Notes: generated by a model from the letters alone, not told the origin. A stretch of DNA of 64,000 bases from an uncultured Bacteroidales bacterium (GCA_946415475.1 CAMKSQ010000005.1:33448-97447), one strand, 5' to 3'; positions 26,970-35,859 are shown, counted from the stretch's first letter. Translations and numbers: made by a program.

Positions 26970-27301
26970 AGGCCGATAGAAACGCCATCGAACAGGCTTA
27001 TGCCTTCTTTCACCAGAAGCTGAAGGTGTACGAGCATTCCACGTCCGAAAGGGAGATGGACCATATAGAGGATTGCATAGCAGACTATGCAAACTCCATG
27101 TCCAAGGAACTTTTCGACGAACTCTCCCAAGGTAATCCGGCCTTCTTACACGAACACACCGCCTTCCAGGAGGATCTGACGAGTGCGGTGTGTATGATGG
27201 AAAAATGGTTGGAGTTAAAGATCTTTACCAGCCACCTCGCTGAACAGCGGGGCGATTTCTTTGTCCCGGAATCCGACTATGCCGCCGCCAGAAACTTCTG
27301 A
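26966..27301 (+). CDS. DUF4250-partner hypothetical protein (full-length copy) with an aberrant C-terminus
   Basis: ATGA overlap with DUF4250; MKADRNAIEQAYAFFHQKLKVYEHS...MMEKWLELK then a tail read antisense through a macro-gene fragment. Confidence 0.7.
   Translation: MKADRNAIEQAYAFFHQKLKVYEHSTSEREMDHIEDCIADYANSMSKELFDELSQGNPAFLHEHTAFQEDLTSAVCMMEKWLELKIFTSHLAEQRGDFFVPESDYAAARNF
27215..27300 (-). pseudogene. C-terminal fragment of a macro-like (A1S_2505) gene
   Basis: Minus strand reads EVSGGGIVGFRDKEIAPLFSEVAGKDL*, matching CGIAGFRDKAIAPLFSEAVALENV of 25705..26115; about 40 bp near identical at the DNA level. Confidence 0.8.
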
Positions 27302-27319
27302 CGACGGCAAAGTCAATAA

Positions 27320-27835
27320 CTAGCGGCGCCCAAAGTAGAACGCCCGATTGGCCCGGAACTCCTGCATTTCTTTCCTTCGCTCTTCAGCGAAAGGAGCATC
27401 CAGCCTTTTAAACTCATCCAGTAGGTCGTTCCACTTGGGATAACGCGCGAGCGACGGATCTTCGTCCAGCATATCCAGGCAGAAGGACTTCATGTAGTGA
27501 TAGCGCTTGGGGAGGATTCCTACCAGGACATAGCCGTATTCGCTGTCAATCTTGAAACGGTCGTCCAGGCACACGCGTGCTCCGTCCACAAAAGCCTTGA
27601 AGGCTTCCTGGCGCTTGCCGTGCAGAAGGAGGAATCGGCCATAAGCCTCATAGCTCCGGCTGAGGGCAATCACATCCTGTTCGGTGAGTCGGCCTCGCTC
27701 GGGATTCCACCACTCCTCATAGGAAGCCCGAAGGCGCTCAATCTGGTCGATGTAGGGCTGTGCGTATTCGCGGAGCACATTCGGAAGCATCATAACCTGG
27801 CCCTTGTCGGTCCAGGCAACTAACTGATAAGCCAT
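27320..27835 (-). CDS. Hypothetical protein (TPR-like character)
   Basis: 171 aa; SYEAYGRFLLLHGKRQEAFKAFVDGARVC. Confidence 0.65.
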   Translation of the reverse strand: MAYQLVAWTDKGQVMMLPNVLREYAQPYIDQIERLRASYEEWWNPERGRLTEQDVIALSRSYEAYGRFLLLHGKRQEAFKAFVDGARVCLDDRFKIDSEYGYVLVGILPKRYHYMKSFCLDMLDEDPSLARYPKWNDLLDEFKRLDAPFAEERRKEMQEFRANRAFYFGRR

Positions 27836-27861
27836 AGCATTGTAGTGTTTAGTGGTTCAAC

Positions 27862-28146
27862 TTAGAGTATCAGCGCATTCACGTCCGAAACTCTTTCGAT
27901 GGTGGCGATATAGTCCCTCACCACCTCGTCCCCGTCTTTTTCCACAATGTGGATTTCCGAGGCTTTATTCAGCGCTTCGATAGTTTCCTGCGACATATTT
28001 CTGATGGCAATGCCAGTGAAAAGGCTGAGCATCAGAAGCGCGGTAGGGGAGCCGTCGAAACAGAAAAAAGCACAGTCGGGCTTGCGGGAGCAAGGACCGA
28101 TGAGGAGCATGAGTTCGCCCTCTTTGTTTTGAAGGATACTGTACAT
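27862..28146 (-). CDS. Hypothetical protein, about 94 aa
   Basis: MYSILQNKEGELMLLIGPCSRKPDCAFFCFDGSPTALLML... Confidence 0.65.
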   Translation of the reverse strand: MYSILQNKEGELMLLIGPCSRKPDCAFFCFDGSPTALLMLSLFTGIAIRNMSQETIEALNKASEIHIVEKDGDEVVRDYIATIERVSDVNALIL

Positions 28147-28154
28147 ACTACACA

Positions 28155-28248
28155 ACGTATTTCAAAGAACTGCCCGGCCACCCGGTCCTTCGCGTCAGGG
28201 TACAATACACCCTGGGAGTGGACCTTCGTCCGGGTTGTTGAAATACGT
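28155..28248. repeat. Multi-stem inverted repeat upstream of the 27862..28146 gene
   Basis: Perfect 11-bp arms ACGTATTTCAA (28155-28165)/TTGAAATACGT (28238-28248); inner ACCCGG/CCGGGT and CAGGGT-acaatac-ACCCTG. Confidence 0.75.
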
Positions 28249-28302
28249 GCTATGGCTTAAAGTATGATCAGCTTGTCATAAGAATGGCTTCGGCTTGCAA
28301 AG

Positions 28303-28479
28303 TTACACAATAAAGACGGACCTGCAAGCCAAATCTATCACGGGATATAATATTTTTGCCATCAATTCCGCGCCCCGCCGGTTAGGATGGATGCCGTCAG
28401 AGAACAACTCTTCCTCATTGAAAGTTTTGAAGGCCGAGTGAAAATTTATCAGTTTGATACTATATTCAGTTGTAGATGT
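28303..28479 (-). pseudogene. C-terminal remnant of a GDSL/SGNH hydrolase
   Basis: Minus strand reads TSTTEYSIKLINFHSAFKTFNEEELFSDGIHPNRRGAELMAKILYPVIDLACRSVFIV*, containing the block V DGIHPN motif; no N-terminus upstream. Confidence 0.75.
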
Positions 28480-28593
28480 TCATAGTACAGTGTGTTTTGG
28501 TTTGCTGATGCAAATATATATCGTGTTTTCACGGTCATTGCAACGGCTGCAAGGCTTGCAGAACTCTTACCTGACTATTCCGGGAATAATCCG

Positions 28594-28601
28594 TATCTTT
28601 G
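28594..28601 (+). promoter_or_regulatory. -7 element TATCTTTG upstream of the CpsB-like gene
   Basis: TAnnTTTG match, 8 bp before ATG 28609. Confidence 0.4.
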
Positions 28602-28608
28602 CAACGCC

Positions 28609-29277
28609 ATGAGAATTGACTGCCACTGCCATATCCTTCCGGAGATTGACGACGGAGCCTCTTGCATCGAGGTTTCGGCCGACCTGGCGCGCAGGCAGGT
28701 GGCTTGGGGATTTGAACGGGCCATCTGCACTTCGCATCGTTCGTATATGTTCAGGAATACGCCGGATATCGTGCGGCGTGCCTGCGATAGGCTGCGGGAA
28801 GCGCTGGCCGTCCGCCGGATTCCGCTGGATCTGGTGCCGTCCATGGAATACCGCTTCATCCCGGAGACCTGGCCGGAGACGCTGGAAAAAGGCTGGCTGC
28901 TGCCCTGGGAAGGCAATCATCTGCTGGTGGAACTTCCCATCCATGATCCTACGAAGGTAGGAGACATCGTCCCTTTAGACGAAGTTAAGCGCCTGCTGGA
29001 TATGGGCTACCAGCCCGTTCTGGCGCACCCCGAGCGCTATCTGTATCTGGAGATGGAGGATTATATCGGCCTTCATGAAGCAGGCTGCCTGTTCCAGCGT
29101 AATGCCGGTTCCCTCGAAGGGCTCTATGGCCAGGCGGCCAGCGTCCGCTGTGAGGCTTTAATGAAAGCCGGCCTCTATCATCTGATAGGGACCGACCTCC
29201 ATAACGAGCGCTACGCCATGTTCTTCGATAGCATCCACTTCCGCGCCGAAGAATTTCCACGAGAAGCTGCAACTTAG
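28609..29277 (+). CDS. CpsB/CapC (YwqE)-like tyrosine phosphatase, PHP fold
   Basis: MRIDCHCHILPEIDDGASCIEVS; PVLAHPERYLYL; GTDLHN. Confidence 0.88.
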   Translation: MRIDCHCHILPEIDDGASCIEVSADLARRQVAWGFERAICTSHRSYMFRNTPDIVRRACDRLREALAVRRIPLDLVPSMEYRFIPETWPETLEKGWLLPWEGNHLLVELPIHDPTKVGDIVPLDEVKRLLDMGYQPVLAHPERYLYLEMEDYIGLHEAGCLFQRNAGSLEGLYGQAASVRCEALMKAGLYHLIGTDLHNERYAMFFDSIHFRAEEFPREAAT

Positions 29278-29281
29278 TTCT

Positions 29282-30073
29282 TCACAACCTTTTGGCTTTA
29301 TTCACATCCTTACTGTTCATCGTCATCACAGAATTGATGAAATGTTGTGAAAGAAGCTCTTTCAAGGAAAAAGCCCCCCTGCAGTCGATGCATGCAAAGT
29401 TGTCCGTGATAAGCGGGCCGTCATGCTGCTGGGTATGCCCAAAAACCTGGAAAAGTCCCGGGATAGCCGGGGCGGTTTGCATCTCCGAGACATCCGCCCA
29501 GACAGGGGAGCCGAAAGTGTCCTTTCCCCCGCGGGCGCTGGAAATGCTGGAGAGGGACTGGCAGAGCTGGGCGTCCTGTCCTGCCCGCCACAAGACGTTC
29601 AGGTCCTCCAGGCTGTCGGTGCCGTCGCCATCCCGGCCGTTGCCGGCAAAGAGGTTATGGTTCGCTTCCAGCCATCCTGGCAGGATACCGGCATGGGTGA
29701 AGATAACCCTCAAGTGTTCCGCCTGGAAGGAGGCCATGAGCGAAAAGCAGTCCCTGTTCTCCATGTAGAGGGATGCATAGCGGCGGGCATTCCGCTCGTC
29801 AAACCTCGTCTTGGGGAAATCCGGCCAGAGATACTGAAGGTCATGGTTCCCGAGAAGAAGGCTGGTCTTGTCCGGGTGCTCCCGCTTGAAAGAGATGACC
29901 GCCTCGAGCTCCGCCAGGGCCTGATCGGGGGAGAGCCCCTCATCAGGGAAGGGGTCCGCGTAGTCCCCGAGGAAGACGATATGCCTCCCGGCGGCCCCCA
30001 GGACCGCCTTTCTCCAGAATGGGCGCCCGTGCAGGTCCGGTATCACCAGTATGTCATTACCTACAGTGCGCAT
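29282..30073 (-). CDS. Metallophosphoesterase
   Basis: DILVIPDLHGRPFWRKAV, FLGDYADPF, LLGNHDLQYLW, QVFGHTQQ. Confidence 0.85.
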   Translation of the reverse strand: MRTVGNDILVIPDLHGRPFWRKAVLGAAGRHIVFLGDYADPFPDEGLSPDQALAELEAVISFKREHPDKTSLLLGNHDLQYLWPDFPKTRFDERNARRYASLYMENRDCFSLMASFQAEHLRVIFTHAGILPGWLEANHNLFAGNGRDGDGTDSLEDLNVLWRAGQDAQLCQSLSSISSARGGKDTFGSPVWADVSEMQTAPAIPGLFQVFGHTQQHDGPLITDNFACIDCRGAFSLKELLSQHFINSVMTMNSKDVNKAKRL

Positions 30074-30076
30074 CTG

Positions 30077-31027
30077 CTAAATAATCTTTCCGGAAGGGCC
30101 TTCCACATTGGTGTCGTTCGGGGTCAGGTATCGATTCGCGACAGCTTTCCGGAAGTGCTGCTCGAGGCTCTCGGGGAACATGCTGATGGTCTTGAACTCC
30201 TTTGTCCCGTCCGTCCTGATTCTCGTTATGATATTGTAGTCGCCGGTCTTCAAGGAGACCTTGTCGATCCCCTTGATGGCCTGCTCCTTCTTTGTGAGTT
30301 CCCAGGATGCCGCGTCCGTGAAGAAAGTGTCGCGGATGGCATAGTGGCTCTTGATGCATTTCGTCACATCAATGTCGGACAGGTTCAGGAACTCCGGTCC
30401 GCAGAGCTCGATAATCTTCGCGACCAGCCTCATCGTCCTCCCCTCAAGGTTGGCGATGTCGTATTCCTTCACGGCACGGGAAACGGACCTGTCGGCAAAG
30501 TGGGATGCGGCGGTCATCGCCGCGAGGTTGTAGTTGCGCAGGGTCTTCTCAAAGCGGTGGACGTGGTTGTACTTTGACGTGCTGACAGAGAACCGCGTCA
30601 TGTCCAGCTCGTTCTCCGTAAAGCAGAACCGGGGGAAAACGGAACTGTGCGGGGCGCAGTCCTTGTAATTGAAATACTCCATCTTGAGCCGGATCACCTC
30701 AAGGCTCACAAGGTTCGTGTACAGAAGGCGTATCCTGTCCTCCATGATGAGCTTCTGGTATTCCTTGTTGTGGCGCCGGGACCAGTACTCTTTCGCAAAC
30801 ACTCCGATACCGGCAATGGTGATGATTGCGGCGATGACGGAAATGGTGTCATAGATGGTCTCACTTGTCTGATGCTTCCAAAAGGAGTCCGAGGTCTTTT
30901 TGTCAATGGACTCGAGCTTCTCCTCGATAATCTTGAAGTGCTCCTGGACGGAGAGGGAGTCGGCATGAGCGTAGGCACTCCAGCTGCAGAGGAGTGTTGC
31001 CAATAAAATGAATAGCGCCTTTTTCAT
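30077..31027 (-). CDS. Hypothetical secreted/membrane protein
   Basis: Start reassigned to MKKALFILLATLLCSWSAYAHA (signal peptide); TM segment TISVIAAIITIAGIGVFA. Confidence 0.65.
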   Translation of the reverse strand: MKKALFILLATLLCSWSAYAHADSLSVQEHFKIIEEKLESIDKKTSDSFWKHQTSETIYDTISVIAAIITIAGIGVFAKEYWSRRHNKEYQKLIMEDRIRLLYTNLVSLEVIRLKMEYFNYKDCAPHSSVFPRFCFTENELDMTRFSVSTSKYNHVHRFEKTLRNYNLAAMTAASHFADRSVSRAVKEYDIANLEGRTMRLVAKIIELCGPEFLNLSDIDVTKCIKSHYAIRDTFFTDAASWELTKKEQAIKGIDKVSLKTGDYNIITRIRTDGTKEFKTISMFPESLEQHFRKAVANRYLTPNDTNVEGPSGKII

Positions 31028-31096
31028 GGAAACAAATATACGAAAAATTTCACTGACAAGTTGTGTCAGTGGCGGAAATTTCACAAATAATTTGTA

Positions 31097-31104
31097 TATA
31101 TTTG
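31097..31104 (+). promoter_or_regulatory. -7 element TATATTTG upstream of the WYL regulator
   Basis: Consensus match 25 bp before ATG 31129. Confidence 0.5.
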
Positions 31105-31128
31105 TGCGTTATACCACAAATACACAAC

Positions 31129-32040
31129 ATGGACCAGCCAAAAATTGAGCGTCTGCTGCAGATTATGCAGCTGCTCTCAACCAATGTTACCTACACCATC
31201 GAAGAGATGAAGAAGGCCACCGGTATGTCCGAAAGGACCATTTACCGGTATATCCGTTCGCTCCGGGACGCCGGTTTCTCGGTCATTAATTCCCCGGATG
31301 GGCGGTACAACCTGGCTACCATCCAGAAAGGTGTGCTGGACATCTCCCAGCTGGCGTTCTTCACCAAGGAAGAGGCCAAAGTGATTAACGAGCTCATCGA
31401 GAACCTGGACAACAATGTCGCGTTCAAGGCCACCATTAAGCGGAAGCTGGCCACCATCTATAGCGCCCTGCCACTGTGCAACTATATGGAGAACAAGCGG
31501 GCCGGTGCCAATATCACGGCGCTCAGCAAGGCTCTCCGCGCCAAGAAGCAGGTGGTGCTCCACGACTATGAGTCGGCGAATTCCGACGAGGTAAAGGACT
31601 ATCTGGTGGAGCCGTACGACTTCACCACGAATTATCTGGATGTGTGGGCGTATGACCTGGAGGCCGGGATGAACAAGATGTTCAAGATTGCCAGAGTCGG
31701 TGCGGTGGAAGAAAAAGGGGAGTGGCAGTTTGAGTCTTTGCACGCTCCCAGGGAGGTAGATTCCTTCCGGATGAGTGGGGAAGGAAAGCCGATTGACCAC
31801 GTCCGCCTGAAACTCACCCTGCGGGCAAAGGATCTGATGACGGAGGAGTTCCCGGTTACGGCTGGGGAGGTCTTCCAGGAGAAAAAGCGCTGGTACTGGG
31901 AGGGCGATGTGAATAAATTCGAAGGAATTGGAAGGTTTGTGCTGGGGCTGCACAGGGAGATTGTTGTGGAGCAGGGCGAGGCGTTCAAGGCCTGGCTGAA
32001 AGGGGAGGCGAAAAGTATTGGGAAGAAGTATGGAGAGTAA
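31129..32040 (+). CDS. HTH-WYL type transcriptional regulator (copy A)
   Basis: MDQPKIERLLQIMQLLSTNVTYTIEEMKKATGMSERTIYRYIRSLRDAGFSV; C-terminal WYL-like region; paralog of 45861..46763. Confidence 0.8.
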   Translation: MDQPKIERLLQIMQLLSTNVTYTIEEMKKATGMSERTIYRYIRSLRDAGFSVINSPDGRYNLATIQKGVLDISQLAFFTKEEAKVINELIENLDNNVAFKATIKRKLATIYSALPLCNYMENKRAGANITALSKALRAKKQVVLHDYESANSDEVKDYLVEPYDFTTNYLDVWAYDLEAGMNKMFKIARVGAVEEKGEWQFESLHAPREVDSFRMSGEGKPIDHVRLKLTLRAKDLMTEEFPVTAGEVFQEKKRWYWEGDVNKFEGIGRFVLGLHREIVVEQGEAFKAWLKGEAKSIGKKYGE

Positions 32041-32599
32041 CAAATACATATTCTTCTGGAGTCACACTGAAGAGGGTAAAGAGGTTACCAAGGCCTGCCT
32101 GAGCCAGTGGTATCCGTCGTATATGGTCATCGACGGGCAGCACTACTGGAATGTAGAGCAGTACTTGATGGCCGAGAAGGCCCGCCTCTTCGGAGACCAG
32201 GAGACGCTGCAGAAGATTTGGCAGACGCAGGACCCGAAGGAGATTAAGAAGCTGGGCAGGGAAGTGAATGGTTATGTGGATGAGGTCTGGGTGGCTAAGA
32301 GGAAGGAGGTGGCGTTAAAGGCCAATACGGAGAAGTTCCGGAGTGATCCATTCCTTCGAAAGTTCCTGTATGAGACGGGGAATGCTGTTCTGGTGGAAGC
32401 CAGTCCGTATGACCGTGTATGGGGCATTGGTTACGCCGAGGATGAGACGCCGAGAATTCCGGAGGAGCGCTGGGGCGAGAATTTGCTGGGGCAGGTGCTG
32501 ATGGAGGTTCGTGCTCATTTGGCCTCCTGTTTTTCGGTATCAATAGCGGTAATACGGCTCATGAGGAAAAGTATGTGTTTAGGCGTAGATATTCTGTAG
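32030..32599 (+). CDS. NADAR family protein
   Basis: FFWSHTEEGKEVTKACLSQWYPSYMVIDGQHYWNVEQYLMAEKARLFGD...WGIGYAEDET...NLLGQVLMEVR; start overlaps the regulator stop. Confidence 0.88.
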   Translation: MESNKYIFFWSHTEEGKEVTKACLSQWYPSYMVIDGQHYWNVEQYLMAEKARLFGDQETLQKIWQTQDPKEIKKLGREVNGYVDEVWVAKRKEVALKANTEKFRSDPFLRKFLYETGNAVLVEASPYDRVWGIGYAEDETPRIPEERWGENLLGQVLMEVRAHLASCFSVSIAVIRLMRKSMCLGVDIL

Positions 32600-32802
32600 T
32601 CTAAAGAGGAAGTATTTTTTACTTAGTATATTTCTGATCATATAACCATCTGTGAGATTGCATTGCCGAATAATGATGGCGTTAGATAACTGGGAACGAC
32701 TTCCCAATACTATAAACAATATGATTGTGAAGGGAGCGAATGCCTTCGTTGACGGCTCGAAGATGAGAGAAGAGGGGAAGGGCACACGCCCTTTACCTCT
32801 TC

Positions 32803-33825
32803 TCATTTGACTGCCTTTTGGTTAATCAGGTTTACTACCACTTTCACCATCGTCTCCATCTCGTCTGTGTGACTTTCTGCAATCATCAGGGTCAGGGCGA
32901 CCAGGGCGGCGTCTGCAACCCGCTTGGTGCCGTCCGGACGATACAGGATGCCGTTATTCTGCATAAACCAGAGAAACAGGGTGGCGGCAATCCGCTTGTT
33001 CCCGTCCACAAAGGAGTGGTTCTTAACAACAAGATATAGTAGTATAGCAGCTTTTTCTTCAATACTGGGATATAAGTCTTTGCCATCCCAGGTCTGGTAT
33101 ATCTGGCCGATGCTGCTGTGGAAGGATGCATCCTTTTCTACGCCGAAAAGGTCGCTGTTGCCGAATTTGTTCCGAAGGCTGACGATGGTTTCCATGGCGT
33201 TTTCGTACGTGGCGTGAAAGCGCTCTGGCGCCGTAGTCCCTTCAAGCTTCAGATTCTGGTAATCGTAGGCATCGAGCGTGTCCAGTGCATAGGTATAGTC
33301 ACGAACAACATCGAAGATGGGCTTAATCTGGTCATTCTTGGGCCCTTCCAGATAGCCCATCGTACGTCCGACAACTTCTACCAGTGCCTTCAGATCTTCA
33401 TATTTCTGTTGAGCCAGGTTGCTTCGAACCGCGTAGCCTTTGATGAGGTATTCTTTGAGAACGGAGGTGGCCCAGATACGGAATTGTGTACCACGTTTCG
33501 ATTTCACGCGGTATCCCACGGATATAATGACATCTAGGTTATATACTAACTTCTCATGCGTTTGAGTCTTATCAGCAATTGCACCGTGTCTGGTGGTTGT
33601 TGCATTTTTTGCAACTACCACTTCAGGGTCAAGTTCCCCTTCATTAAAAATGTCTCTTATGTGTCTGGAAATAACTGACTTGTCTCTCTGGAACAATGTC
33701 TTCATCTGGTCCTGAGTAAGCCAAACAGTGTCATTTTCGAATCTAACATCGATACTCGTCGTTCCATCCACCGTTTGGTAGATAACGATTTCTCCTCTCG
33801 ATGCATTATTTGTATTGTTTTCCAT
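32803..33825 (-). CDS. RhuM family protein with C-terminal Fic/Doc-like domain
   Basis: TVWLTQDQMKTLFQRDKSVISRHIRDIFNEGEL...YRVKSKRGTQFRIWAT; HSFVDGNKRIAATLFLWFM (Fic motif). Confidence 0.9.
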   Translation of the reverse strand: MENNTNNASRGEIVIYQTVDGTTSIDVRFENDTVWLTQDQMKTLFQRDKSVISRHIRDIFNEGELDPEVVVAKNATTTRHGAIADKTQTHEKLVYNLDVIISVGYRVKSKRGTQFRIWATSVLKEYLIKGYAVRSNLAQQKYEDLKALVEVVGRTMGYLEGPKNDQIKPIFDVVRDYTYALDTLDAYDYQNLKLEGTTAPERFHATYENAMETIVSLRNKFGNSDLFGVEKDASFHSSIGQIYQTWDGKDLYPSIEEKAAILLYLVVKNHSFVDGNKRIAATLFLWFMQNNGILYRPDGTKRVADAALVALTLMIAESHTDEMETMVKVVVNLINQKAVK

Positions 33826-33841
33826 AATTGTGTATTTTTGA

Positions 33842-34051
33842 ATGATGAATGAATTGAATGTCATTACCGTCCCGGCGCTCGATTGGGACGGACGTTGGCA
33901 CACCGCTTTTACGGTGTACAGCGAAGTCGACGGGGTCCTGCGGACCTCGTCAGGGTGGACGCTGAAGGATGCACTCGATTTCTTTGCCCGGAATTATGGG
34001 GCGAGAAGAGAGTTTCTCAGGGTAAAACGGCCTTTCAAGCCGCAGAAGTAA
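33842..34051 (+). CDS. Hypothetical protein, 69 aa
   Basis: MMNELNVITVPALDWDGRWHTAFTVYSEVDG..., divergent from RhuM. Confidence 0.5.
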   Translation: MMNELNVITVPALDWDGRWHTAFTVYSEVDGVLRTSSGWTLKDALDFFARNYGARREFLRVKRPFKPQK

Positions 34052-34176
34052 TTGATTCCCAGGCATAGAGCATAGTTGTCCTTAGAAGGGTTAAACATGC
34101 TCCGTTTGATCGAGGACGGAAAACCTGAGAACTGTTACAAATATACGGATTATTCCCTATAAAGACAATATACAAG

Positions 34177-34206
34177 GACCATTTTCTTGACGTCAGGAAA
34201 ATGGTC
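34177..34206. repeat. 30-bp near-perfect palindrome
   Basis: GACCATTTTCTTGACGTCAGGAAAATGGTC; one mismatched pair of 15. Confidence 0.8.
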
Positions 34207-34604
34207 TACAAGTGCGTGAAATGGTGTTTTGGGGACTGGATTCATCCCGGCGTGCAACTGGCTGGCCGACTGTCTGTACGAAGCCGCCAAGGAGCATCTC
34301 CCTGGCCTTCCTGGAATCCGACGAAGGCAAGAAAGCCATCATCGCCCTCCACGTAGACGGCATTGAAAACTTCATCATCAGGAGAAGCAACGAACCGCTG
34401 TAGAACGCCATGCACGATATGACCGGTAATCTCCGTAGCTGTACCGGGATGAAGTCTCCCGGCACAGCTACTTTTTTCCATGATGCCTTCTGGTGTCGGA
34501 GCTTATTGTTCTATTGACGTCTGTTTTTATGACAGCGTTTGGTCAATTTTATTTTTGTGATGCATTTTGTTACACAATGCTATACGCCTTTACATAAAAA
34601 TCGT

Positions 34605-34713
34605 TAAATTTGTCACTTAAGCGAAATTACACCACAATTTGCATAACGACTAAGGAACTGGAACCTAGGTCTCAACCTTATATTATGGGCATTTTAATCC
34701 ATCGTTTAAGTGA
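34605..34713 (+). promoter_or_regulatory. Putative promoter/operator region of the defence operon
   Basis: TAAATTTG (34605-34612) followed at once by TCACTTAAGCG (34613-34623); inverted partner CGTTTAAGTGA (34703-34713), 10 of 11 complementary. Confidence 0.45.
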
Positions 34714-34755
34714 AGGGGCATTTCTTTGCCTTTAGGAGAAGATTGTTATAAAACA

Positions 34756-35859
34756 ATGGATATGAGGAAAATAAATCAATATATTGGAATAGATATTTTT
34801 TCAGGTGCCGGAGGTTTAAGCCTTGGCGCTTCAATGGCTGGTATAAAGGTTAAATATGCTATTGAAGTAAACCCTTACGCGGCCAAGTCTTATGAATACA
34901 ACCACAAGGGATCTAAAGTCCTTTGCGGTGACATTTGCAAAATAAAGTCTGAAGATTTTCTAAAAAAGAACGAGAATGTCTTTATAATTATGGGGGGGCC
35001 TCCATGTCAAGGCTTTTCAATGGCCAACACAATGTCAAGAAACATGGGGAACCCCAATAATTTGTTGTTTAAGGAGTTTGTTCGACTGGTTTCTGAAGTT
35101 AAGCCGGAATGGTTTGTATTGGAAAACGTCTGGGGTATGACTAAGATGAATGACGGGCAAACGATAGAATTGATTAAACATAGTTTTGAGGCAATAAAGC
35201 CTATTGGGTATACAGTAAAATGGAAGATTCTTTGGGCTGACGATTATGGAGTACCTCAACGAAGAATGAGAATGTTCATGGTCGGGAATAGATCGGGAAT
35301 CAATTTTGAATTCCCCGAGCCTTTCTCCACGAAAGTAACAGTTGAGGACGCTATTGGTGACCTGCCAGTTCTGAAAAATGGAGATATGATAGATTCCATG
35401 CCATATTCAAAAGACTATGAAGACGCAAGTCCCTATGCACAGTTAATGAGAAAGGGGTCTGAAGAATCTAAGCAGAACTTTGTGTCCAGGAACAACGAAC
35501 TGGTCATAGAGCGATATAAGCATATTGGGCAAGGACAGAATTGGAGGGCAATTCCAGAAGAGCTCATGCAGAATTACGCAGACAAAACTCGCTGCCATAG
35601 TGGTATCTATAAGCGTTTATATGCAGATCGGCCGTCAGTAGTAATTACCAACTACCGTAAGAGCATGCTAATTCATCCATACCAAGATAGAGGCCTTTCG
35701 GTGCGTGAAGCTGCACGTCTTCAGAGTTTTCCCGATACGTTTATTTTCCAAGGGCCACACATGAGCATTCAGCAACAAATCGGTAATGCAGTTCCACCGC
35801 TTCTGGCAAAAGCTGTTATGGACAAAATATTAACCTATAGAACTGATAGTCATGAGTAA
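34756..35859 (+). CDS. DNA (cytosine-5-)-methyltransferase
   Basis: FSGAGGLSLG (I), GGPPCQGFSMAN (IV), LENV (VI), QRRMRMFMVG (VIII), QIGNAVPPLLA (X). Confidence 0.95.
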   Translation: MDMRKINQYIGIDIFSGAGGLSLGASMAGIKVKYAIEVNPYAAKSYEYNHKGSKVLCGDICKIKSEDFLKKNENVFIIMGGPPCQGFSMANTMSRNMGNPNNLLFKEFVRLVSEVKPEWFVLENVWGMTKMNDGQTIELIKHSFEAIKPIGYTVKWKILWADDYGVPQRRMRMFMVGNRSGINFEFPEPFSTKVTVEDAIGDLPVLKNGDMIDSMPYSKDYEDASPYAQLMRKGSEESKQNFVSRNNELVIERYKHIGQGQNWRAIPEELMQNYADKTRCHSGIYKRLYADRPSVVITNYRKSMLIHPYQDRGLSVREAARLQSFPDTFIFQGPHMSIQQQIGNAVPPLLAKAVMDKILTYRTDSHE

